Shown here piece after piece: positions 55,780 to 64,000 of a stretch of 64,000 nt of DNA (position 1 is the first letter of the stretch; every line of letters begins with the position of its first letter). The stretch comes from Enchytraeus crypticus. Taxonomy: Eukaryota > Annelida > Clitellata > Enchytraeida > Enchytraeidae. The notes beneath the pieces were generated by a model. It was not told where the DNA came from and made no database searches. It worked only from the letters and a program-made list of their open reading frames with translations. Position numbers and translations under genes: made by a program. The stretch is taken from the NCBI GenBank assembly GCA_905160935.1, contig CAJHZI010000517.1, forward strand, positions 1,559,001 to 1,623,000, read 5' to 3'.

Positions 55780-55917
55780 GGCAGGCCTAGAATAGAACTG
55801 TTAGATGATTTAAAGACCCACTCGTTTGTGGACATGAAGAGAAAAGCGGAAGACAGAGAAGCGTGGAGGTGTTATATACCATGGACCTGCCAGTAGGCAG
55901 TGCACTAAGAGAGAGAT
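55780..55917 (+). mobile_element. LINE 3' end fragment
   Basis: AGGCAGGCCTAGAATAGAAC, KTHSFVDMKRKAEDRE and PWTCQ stop, then GA repeats. Confidence 0.9.
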
Positions 55918-55919
55918 AT

Positions 55920-56760
55920 ACATTCAGTATTTTGATTACTTGCTAAATTTTCTTCGGTTCTTTAATATCAAATTTATGGTTTTAAAAAAGTTTAGAAAGG
56001 ATGAAAAGGATTAGGTCGGATTAAATTTAAATTTCATCTCTTATATTTTAACGATTATACTATTTGTAATTAAATTTGCAATGTCATTTCTGTACTGTAA
56101 CTTTATGCAGTTTTTCAGATTGGAATGAAGTAAAAAATATAGTATTTTTTAGTTTTCTTGTCTTAATAAGTCAATCTAGTACTAGATATTAATCAACAAA
56201 TCAATCATGTACTAGTTATTTTCAATCTATAGATTATAGTTATCATTCATGTATTGGTCTTGTACCCATTGTAATTTCAACAGAGTTATTTAAACTCTTT
56301 GGTGATGTTTATATATTTTCCTAGGTTGGTTTGAACTGTTAAATTTGGAACGTCTGAATTGATCTCCTTAATTTAGATTGCGTTTTATTTACATAATTTG
56401 TGGTTGGAGCTCGCTATTCACTTTTTGAATTTGTCGTTTCATTTTTTCATTTGTTGGACTATTGTGTTGTGTTTGTTCAGACTAATAAACCATTGTAAAT
56501 GGAAAAATCAATAAATCAATCAATTAGTAGTTAAACGACAGGTTAACAATATCATAGTGGCTAATAAATAACAAAACGACTACAGATAAGAAGTATTTTA
56601 CTGTAAACCTATTGTGTGTAATCTATTAAACTTAATTCATTTTAATTCCAATTTATTTCAAAAATTAAAATAACATAATTTATAAACACACTGACGCTTC
56701 TTGTTATATATTTTGGATTATTCTTTGTATAATAATACTAATTTAATTCAATGAAACATT
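55920..56760. other. Intergenic, AT-rich, nothing recognised
   Basis: No gene or repeat family seen. Confidence 0.5.
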
Positions 56761-56764
56761 TAGT

Positions 56765-57050
56765 ATATCCAGGCAATAGTACCAACCGGCTATGCCACTT
56801 CTCGTCACAGGGCTGGACACTACAGCAGAAAACCCTGACAGAGTTTTTGATACCTAACCCTCGCGCATAGCTCCTGTGTTATTAGATGTAATTGTGACGT
56901 GCTAGTCTAACATGTTTTCCCTTCAGATCATCTGCCGGTGTAGCTTCGTACTACAGCTCGGCTGTCGAGCGGTCGTTACCGGGAATCGAACCCCGGTCGC
57001 TAATTATAGGGGATAACCTTCCTGCCAGCTTGCTACGTTGTATTTTATCT
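56765..57050 (-). mobile_element. tRNA-derived SINE of a third family with intact Pol III boxes
   Basis: On the minus strand TAGCAAGCTGG (57035-57025 area) fits an A box and GGTTCGATTCC (56997-56980 area) is a perfect B box, inside a T-arm-like CCGGG/CCCGG stem. The body continues about 200 bases to 'tagccggttggtactattg'. No tRNA acceptor stem forms, so it is not a tRNA gene. Confidence 0.7.
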
Positions 57051-57125
57051 GTGCGATGCCCCGGGGGTTTGATTGCTTTAGGGTTTTAATGTGATTAGCA
57101 GTTTGAGGTTTGACTTGACAGTTGG

Positions 57126-57140
57126 GGGGGGGGGGGGGGT
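57126..57140 (+). repeat. Poly-G run
   Basis: About 14 consecutive G. Confidence 0.95.
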
Positions 57141-57197
57141 TTAGTAAAAAGAAAATTCTTAAACGTTAATCTATCTTTTAAAGATCTTGAAAATATC

Positions 57198-57252
57198 CCT
57201 CTCTCTCTCTCTCTCTCTCTCTCTTAGTGCACTGCCTACTGGCAGGTCTATT
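57198..57252 (-). mobile_element. LINE 3' end with (CT)n tail
   Basis: CTCTCTCTTAGTGCACTGCC TACTGGCAGGTC; only the last codons remain. Confidence 0.75.
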
Positions 57253-57734
57253 ATATATATACAAATATATGAATTTAAAAAGGTGCCAGGAGTAAAGCAG
57301 TCTCGAAGACCAGTCACTGCCAAAGAGTTCTATAGATATGGTAGCTTCAAAAAGATAAATTTCCAAGGCCGAAGCTTTAACTTCAATTAGCGAATCTTCG
57401 AATCAGAGATATATGTTTAATAATAATAGAGAGGCCACTAAATAGGCTGCAAAATTCTTAGAAAAATTATTGAATTTGTTTGCGAGTCAATTTCAATTTT
57501 CTTGGAACCAGAAAAGCCTAAGTTTGATGTTCGATGGGAGATTCGTACTCAAAAACTAACAGATAATTATTATCTCGCTCCATTGGTTGCGAAAGATCGA
57601 GATTTGCTCATCCGAGATGTCCTTTCTATTTAATTACTAGGAGTGCGTTCAGGAGTCTTCGAGAATTGTTAGAGAATGTAGAACATATTTGGCTATACTA
57701 GCATTTCAGACCATCTAAGCGTTAGTTTGATAGA

Positions 57735-57815
57735 GGTTTAAATCCTGGGCTCGCCCGTTACTGACGTCGCTTTCGAGTGAGGAAACTGACGTTAACCTTA
57801 GCTTTACCAGCCAGT
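57735..57815 (+). mobile_element. SINE-A copy, 5' truncated
   Basis: AGGTTTAAATCCTGGGCTCG to TTAGCTTTACCAGCC. Confidence 0.85.
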
Positions 57816-58254
57816 TTGAGGATATTTTCTGCTGGTAAATTTCTACTGAATACATTTAAGTAAATCTGAGTTTAACGAATAATTAATTCATATAGATTTA
57901 CTACGTACAATAGTCACAATGCTTAAATTTTCAAATTAACTGTTTCCTTTATTAAAATTCGGAACCGAAAAATTAAAATTTACCTAAAACCTTTAGCCAA
58001 TATATAAGCAGCGTCTAATTATTTTAGAAGATTTCATTATTTTCCCAGAAGTTTTACAACATTTATTTTCGTTGAAAATGACTAATATTTGTTTAACAAA
58101 TATATTTTATTATCACATAGAATCGAATAATCGCCAAGCCATATAGTGATTTCGAACTTTAGTTAAGTGGTAATGGTAAAGTGTCTATATCACCAATAGG
58201 CCTTAATATGAAGTCACTTCTCTCTCTAATAATAATAATAATATAACAATAACA

Positions 58255-58382
58255 ACAATTACAGTGCTGCCGTCGTCCAAGATATCACCGAGCACTATTG
58301 AGATAAATCCAAGCCACTGGGCAAAAAGAAGGTCCAAAACGGTGCCAATTTCAAAATCCAAAAGAATCAATCCAAAGATAAC
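58255..58382 (-). repeat. Repeat D copy (minus)
   Basis: 'acagtgctgccgtcgtccaa', 'gagcactattgagataaatc', 'aaaagaaggtccaaaacgg'. Confidence 0.8.
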
Positions 58383-58401
58383 AAGTATTAATAAAATATC
58401 T

Positions 58402-58570
58402 CTCTCTTAGTGCACTGCCTACTGGCAGGTCCATGATATATAACGCCTCCACTCTTCTCTGCCTTCCGCTTCATATCCAAATATGAATGGGTCTTTAAAT
58501 CATCTAACATATATAATATCGGTCTGCCTCTGCCTCTTTTTCCTTCCATTCTACCTTCTAATCAAATGTA
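58402..58570 (-). mobile_element. LINE 3' end fragment
   Basis: CTCTCTCTTAGTGCACTGCC, then complement of the C-terminal codons to 'tttttccttccattctac'. Confidence 0.85.
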
Positions 58571-58920
58571 TCAAATCTCATACATATTTTTAGAATGTTT
58601 TGCAATTGGGAATGGCATGGTCCCTCTATTTTTGAGAAGGGGCCGGGTTAGCTGGGAGGGGACCACACGGAATCAATCGAGCCAGGTGTTTGTCTGCCGG
58701 TCAGTCCATTCAACTCCGTGTTGAGAAGGTGACCAGGCTAATCGTAGGGAGTGACCACAAGGCTTGACCATTCAATACCTTTTATATGCACGCTCAAGTG
58801 AACGCAAAACTGGTGTTTATCTTTTGTTCGCTTTGAAGACAAAAATGTCTTGTCAGCGTTAGACAAATCAAACTGACGACCCTGTTGTAGGGATTAAAAG
58901 GGTTGGTTTATTTCAGCCTT
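58570..58920. other. Intergenic, nothing recognised
   Basis: Unique-looking sequence without coding signal. Confidence 0.45.
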
Positions 58921-58923
58921 TTA

Positions 58924-58925
<2 letters not shown>

Positions 58926-59004
<79 letters not shown>

Positions 59005-59005
59005 A
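58926..59005 (+). repeat. (CT)n microsatellite
   Basis: CTCTCT with two TTTCTC interruptions. Confidence 0.97.
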
Positions 59006-59344
59006 TTATTGACAATCTTAAGTAAACACCAACCTGCAGAAGTAAATTCAGAAGTAATAAATGATGCAGAAGTTCAGAAGTTCTGAAATCTCGGTCATAC
59101 AAATTTCGATAATATCTCAACGACGTATGAAACAGACGTTAAATTAAATTTACGTTCAATATAATTATTGCTCTCTGCTCCTGGTTTGGTTATAGATAAA
59201 AGGTGCCCGATATTATCACGAACGACGGTAGAAACTCTGATCGTGTTGTTGTTGTTAGTAGTAGTCAATTAGTATACTAGTTAAATTGTTGTATTTATTA
59301 TAATTACATTTTATTAGTGAATTATCATATCATAGGCCATCTCT

Positions 59345-59560
59345 CTTCTCTTCAGTGCACTGCCAAGTGGCAGGTTCAAGGTACATATTCATACTCAAAG
59401 TCCGCTATCTCATTCCATAAGAGCACTCCTTAGATCAACAAATTAATCCCTTCACAAAGTCTATGCCTTATCCATACCTTATGTAGCCTATAGCTTGGGA
59501 AAAGTTGGCTTCTGATGTGGTTTCCCGTTGCCTTCCTCAGTTAGGTGGATTAATTATCAT
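59345..59560 (-). repeat. Interspersed repeat F copy
   Basis: 'cttcagtgcactgccaagtg' to 'ttgccttcctcagttaggtg'; aligned with 54630-54850. Confidence 0.8.
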
Positions 59561-60009
59561 TTAATCATAGGCTATAGTACATATTATCTGAGAGATCTGT
59601 CAATATTATAACGAATTGAGTAAGTTATGATAAAGCAATAGCATTTTTTTGTATTTTTGTATTTTATCATTAGTTGCTCTTGAGCGAGATTGATAAGAAA
59701 CAGTAATAAGAAATCTATGCCTTGAACAAGTCGACGTATTTGACCCTGCTTCAGAAATAGCACGGTACAAGATGCTGTGGCGATTATTACGAAGATGCTT
59801 AATAGGACGATACTTAACGGCTGCAGACAAGCACTTGATCACGTGACGCGCATTGTTAGTGGACTGATATAGAGCACAACATTGTTGTGAAGAGAACAAC
59901 AACAATGATGGCTAGAGATAGGCTCGTCACCCGGTAGGGAGTAGCAGAGGCGTCAACGTTTAGCCCCACTGGATGGCTCTAGTGCTTTGTATTTTGAGCT
60001 CTTTTAGAT

Positions 60010-60221
60010 TGTCTCAGCAGCGTAGGGGTAACGTCATGAAGTTTTAAATGACAGATCATGAGGTGGATTAAACCCTCGTGGGTTCGAATCCCAGCCGCGC
60101 TGATCTAAGAGTAAAATCTCGGACATTCACTGGACTCGTTATATGGAAAATGGTCTAAATTGCCAAACGGTTTAAAAATGCGGGATTAAAAAGTAATATA
60201 TTAAACATATGGTATTGAAAA

Positions 60222-60283
<62 letters not shown>

Positions 60284-60310
60284 CATAGTTGATCAATTCA
60301 CTGTGATGCG
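60010..60310 (+). mobile_element. SINE-B copy with a (TA)n expansion near its end
   Basis: GCAGCGTAGGGGTAACGTCA, intact B box GGTTCGAATCC (60080), CAGCCGCGCTGATC. The 3' tail is interrupted by about 55 bases of TA before AACATAGTTGATC. Confidence 0.88.
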
Positions 60311-61300
60311 TGTTTAGTTATTTACTCTACCGAACTACATATTTAAAGCACTTATAGTTATTCTATCATCTGATGTTGTACTCTTTAAATAGCACACCAT
60401 CTATCAGTTAATTCGTATGAGCTGCTTCTTGCAGATTATTAGAGACCAAATTATAGACTTTAAGATTAACTTAGGTTAAGTCACTCACCGATAACAAACT
60501 CAAAAACAGATTGCAAATTCACCGATCATAATAAAATTAAGCATATGATAATTCGCATCATAATAATAAAGTCCTCATGTTCACCAGCAATGGTGGTTTA
60601 CCTTCCTGCTTGAGCACGAGGAAGGCAGGCTTCAGATATTATAATTATAATCTATCTGTAGTATATATCATATATAATTTATAATAGGCTTCATTTTGTG
60701 TTCGCTTCAAGCCAAACATCAAGCCATAGAGCTACAGAGTCTAATGCCTAGTGCTTGTAAGGCTATGGCTAGGTTTAGCGTCATTTTCTGCTCGAATTGC
60801 ATATCAGTGACGGAGATGGCACTGGATGTGAACCGCTGATTCGCTGTCGAACAACTTGCCAATAAGCCACCGGATCAATAAGGTTGCAGTGTGCTTAACG
60901 CCTTTATTCTGAAACACAAGACTTTTCTTCAAGTCGGCTCGACTCACTCGAGCTATTGTAAAAAGACTATTAAAATCTATGGTCCTGATTTCAGGATCCA
61001 AAATTATCTCAGATTACAATTTTTAGCATTTTTCATCATTTATTGTTACAACAGCAACGAAAAGAAGGTAGTATTTAGTCAATTAATTATCGTTGTGACA
61101 TCACGTAGCGGGAACATGCCATTTTAAAAAGAATAAAAAGTTATTGGTTTCGTCCGCGACTACCAGAAAATTATAAACTTCAACACGTATTGCGACTTTA
61201 AGTCTATGTCTGCAGGATAATCAATTAATTCCTAATAACACCTTACGCGACATCGTATGATTTCTAATCTCTGAATTCTGCCTGATCTCTAATCTCAATC
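60310..61300. other. Intergenic, no gene seen
   Basis: A decayed SINE-A-like stretch (minus) at about 60785-60865 and the short 'ctcactcgagctattgt' repeat near 60950. Nothing else recognised. Confidence 0.5.
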
Positions 61301-61479
61301 CAGCCAACGATAACTTGACTTAATTCAGTTTCATTCAGCAGAAATGACCCGTCGAGTATTATCAATATCTCCAAACAATCTTAATCCTAGCTTGTGTTAA
61401 TGAGATTTCGATTTTGCCCATATAACTCGTGGTTTGAGTCAGGTACAGGGGTATCAAAGACTTAACGATGGCGCATATC

Positions 61480-61750
61480 AATAAGAAAATCACGAATTTC
61501 TTTCGCCGGCAAACAATCGCTGCGGTGCGGCGTTGCGGTGCGGCGTAGTGACAGCGTGTCATTAGCGTCGAATCAAAGCGAGCAGCGAGAACAATGGGAA
61601 AACAGTGAGATCAGGGCTTCCCTTCAGATTCAGAGCGCTCTTTCGGCGGATTCCTTCGACTAAAATTATAGTATTTTAGGACTGGAGTGAGTCTGCAATG
61701 GAATGATGCGCTCGCATTCTGCGTAGCGCGTATTAGCGTATGATTAAAAT
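61480..61750. promoter_or_regulatory. GC/CpG-richer stretch, possible promoter or enhancer
   Basis: Contains GCGGTGCGGCG twice and many CG dinucleotides in an otherwise AT-rich region. No coding exon could be assigned. Confidence 0.25.
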
Positions 61751-61769
61751 GAGCTAAGAAAATTTTTCT

Positions 61770-61890
61770 CTCTCCACGCTTCCTTTCTCTCTCTCTCTCT
61801 CCCTCTTTCTTTCTCTTTGTCTTTCTCTTTTCTCAATATCTTTCCCTCTCTCTCTTTATCTTTCTTTCTTTCTCCCTCTCTCTCTCTCTT

Positions 61891-61935
<45 letters not shown>
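61770..61935 (+). repeat. (CT)n/(CTTT)n microsatellite
   Basis: Long pyrimidine tract with TTTCTC variation. Confidence 0.97.
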
Positions 61936-61937
<2 letters not shown>

Positions 61938-62049
61938 GCACGCTGACATATAATTAGCCTCTCGATCAACAAGGGGTCCTAATGTCAGGCGATCAGCGCG
62001 TCTACTCCCAATCCTCAACTGCAGCACAACCCGTCGCTTCCTTGAATCT

Positions 62050-62220
62050 GCTAGAGATTCCTGTAGCTTCCTGTAGCTTCCTGGAGCTTCCTATAGCTTC
62101 CTGGAGCCTCTTAGGGCTTCCTGAAGCTTCCTAAAGCTTCCTATAGCTTCTTGGAGCTTACAGGAGCCTCCTGGATCTTCCCGGAACCTCTTGGAGCATA
62201 CTGGAGCTTTCTGGAGCATG
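62050..62220 (+). repeat. 10-12-bp repeat of AGCTTCCTGG
   Basis: About fifteen AGCTTCCTRK units. Confidence 0.95.
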
Positions 62221-62734
62221 GTCGTAAAAGTTGGGATTGGGTAACGCTAGTAGCAAGAGGTTTCTAAAATTCTTCACAAATATTTTAAGATCAGATTAAA
62301 GTATAATTCTAATTAATTATAATTTATAATTTATTAAAATTACAGTTAGGGCCTATATTTGATTCTTTATAACAGAATAATTTTCGATAAATTTTCACGT
62401 ACTAACATATATACTCAATATATCAACAGTAACCTGTGTGCGTCTTAAGCATGCTTGAAACTGAGGAAGGTATTGGAAAAGTACCTTAGTGTCCTCCGAA
62501 GTCATATATGTCATGATACAGGCTACGTTAGGTTTACTTTTGTGATTAGATCATCTTCTTGATCACTGAAGCGCTCTTAAAGAGTGTGAAAACTGCAAAA
62601 ATGTGTGCCTTGGACTTGCCACTTTAGAGAATTCAGAGAAATTCTGTTTACAAAGTCATAGCTTGATTTGGTCGCCTCTAACAGTCACATCGGCCTGACA
62701 AAAGAACTTTTTATTCTCATTAAAATCGCGATTT

Positions 62735-62830
62735 AATGAACGAATGAATGAATGCATGAATGCATGAATGTATGAATGAATGAATTAATTTAATGAATGA
62801 ATGAATGAATGAACGAAAAAATTAATTAAA
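62735..62830 (+). repeat. (GAAT)n microsatellite
   Basis: GAATGAATGAATG with GCAT variants. Confidence 0.95.
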
Positions 62831-63480
62831 TGAATAAAATGATTTCACATCATCCCGGGCTAGGCGTCACATTACATTTAGTCGCCTTGTCGATGGTACA
62901 GTAAAGACATGTAAATTAAAACGAAGCAAAGTTATACCATTTATTACTTCAGCAGAACCTGAGTGGCTATATTATACCCAGATTTACGGACTTTTGTAGA
63001 TACATATTTGCAGCTTTTTAGACTGCATTTCAGTAGATTATGCAATGTCTAATATGTATTTACTAACATAATTTCTAACTTCATATCGTAAATATGAATT
63101 CATTTTATTAATTTATAAACATGTCAGTGACACCCGTAAATCTTTCACATCTTTCTTTTAATAGCTGCAATTTTTACACACCTGTCAATAAATCTTCCTG
63201 TATTAATGCAAAATGACCCGAATATATAAATAAAAAACAATGCTTGTAAATACTAAAATATTCCGCAATTTAGGTGGATTGCATAGTGTTAATAAGGACA
63301 ACTCGACACACTCGAGCTACCGTCATAAAGACTTGTTGAGACTTACTAGCTAATTTGCCTCGTAAACATTGAGAATTTTAGCTGCAGTTCTATAGAAGAG
63401 CTAGTGAAGAACACTGGAATCTCAACGCTTTCGTGAGAACGTGAAGTAATTAAAATCATTCCTTTTGAGAAAAGAGTGTT
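62830..63480. other. Intergenic, nothing recognised
   Basis: Only the short repeat 'gacacactcgagctaccgtc' at 63302-63325. Confidence 0.5.
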
Positions 63481-63499
63481 TTTACCAAAATCACTCAAT

Positions 63500-63575
63500 A
63501 CAGCAGCAACTAATACTAATAATAACAATAATCATAACAATAATCATAACAATAATAATAATAATAATAATAAAG
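63500..63575 (+). repeat. (AAT)n/(AAC)n microsatellite
   Basis: AATAATAAC triplets passing into (AAT)n. Confidence 0.95.
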
Positions 63576-63779
63576 TTATTCCGGCTACCGTTGAAGCCAT
63601 GGGCCCCATGAATCCCGAAGGAGTTGACTTAATTATTGGCATAGGCAGACTTACTGCAGAGCAAACCGCCGATAAGCGAGAGACATCTTTTCTTTTGCAA
63701 AGGCTTTCCATGACTATGCAAAGATTTATTGCAGTCCGTTTCAGCAATTCTTTTAAGCCGCTTGATGACCTCGAGTAGC
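63576..63779 (+). mobile_element. Retroelement RT C-terminal fragment
   Basis: Open frame with VEAMGPMNPEGVDLIIGIG and ETSFLLQRLSMTMQRFIAV, ending FKPLDDLE stop. It resembles the VETLGP...LQR(L/I)S..LQR.NA signature at the end of many animal retrotransposon polymerases. The catalytic part is absent. Confidence 0.75.
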
Positions 63780-63924
63780 CGGGTGGCGATTCAGCGCGTA
63801 TTTCTCGAATCTTTTTTATCAAACCTCAGGTTCTTTACACCCGGGATAAAAAAAATTTAAAAAATATATATAAATAACCAAAATAATATTAATAATACTA
63901 ATAATGAATAATCTTGCAAACATA

Positions 63925-64000
63925 TATTTGTACCAATAGCCTTTGAGACCCTGGGCCCCCAACAATTCCGCAGACACAGACTTCTTTGATGTGATAGGCA
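63925..64000 (+). mobile_element. Second RT C-terminal fragment, cut by window end
   Basis: Reads PIAFETLGP and, after one extra base, NNSADTDFFDVIG, aligned with VEAMGP of the previous fragment. A frameshifted, diverged relative in the same orientation. Confidence 0.65.

Noticed and set aside
56925-57045. Possible tRNA gene (good T arm and B box, minus strand)
   Set aside because: No acceptor stem or anticodon arm can be formed; a SINE body follows.
60060-60100. tRNA-like GGTTCGAATCCCAGCC
   Set aside because: Belongs to the SINE-B family seen at least seven times in the window; no cloverleaf.
61362-61562. 66-codon minus frame with a hydrophobic segment after basic residues
   Set aside because: Could mimic a type II membrane anchor, but no exon continuation or homology is visible.

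Overview
The window looks like nuclear DNA from an invertebrate animal. It is AT-rich, its genes are split into small exons with GT-AG introns, and it is crowded with tRNA-derived SINEs, LINE fragments, hAT-type MITEs, minisatellites and (GATT)n or (CT)n microsatellites. Repeat and gene content would fit a lophotrochozoan such as a mollusc, but I cannot fix the phylum from the sequence alone. All exon models below were built by eye from splice signals, codon phase and remembered protein families.

Layout. (1) 1-7814, plus strand: the 3' part of a gene for a single-pass membrane protein with VWC, HYR, sushi and ephrin-receptor-like (GCC2/GCC3) modules, a transmembrane helix and a tyrosine-rich tail. 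(2) 10359-11988, minus: a two-exon profilin-like gene with a basic, possibly myristoylated N-terminal extension. (3) 12-18 kb: no gene seen; minisatellites and two hAT-type MITEs. (4) 18155-20723, plus: a complete three-exon vitamin K epoxide reductase (VKORC1/VKORC1L1 family). (5) 25420-32592, plus: a seven-exon aquaglyceroporin. (6) 34620-41119, minus: a seven-exon TM6SF1/TM6SF2 homologue. (7) 44021-46690, minus: a two-exon Sp-family zinc-finger transcription factor of the Sp6-9/buttonhead type. (8) 46.7-64 kb: no host gene recognised; repeats, LINE remains and two retroelement RT-tail fragments at the right edge.

The genes do not form an obvious pathway. They are unrelated neighbours, as is usual in animal genomes. 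Four gene models (VKOR, aquaporin, TM6SF, Sp) close without a phase conflict and end at a stop; the profilin model does too. Only the first join of gene 1 has an unresolved phase.

The most unusual pattern is that exon edges have been copied into the neighbouring intron or flank. It occurs at least six times in four genes: the HYR exon, VKOR exons 1 and 2, aquaporin exon 5, and TM6SF exons 6 and 7. The copies are partial, often sit in GATT-type or minisatellite arrays, and usually carry a spare splice acceptor. Other points of interest are the profilin N-terminus, three YxxP motifs in the receptor tail, SINE-A copies within about 10-35 bases of splice sites, a repeat whose T-rich tail lies just before two exons, and a perfect 27-bp hairpin in the Sp intron.
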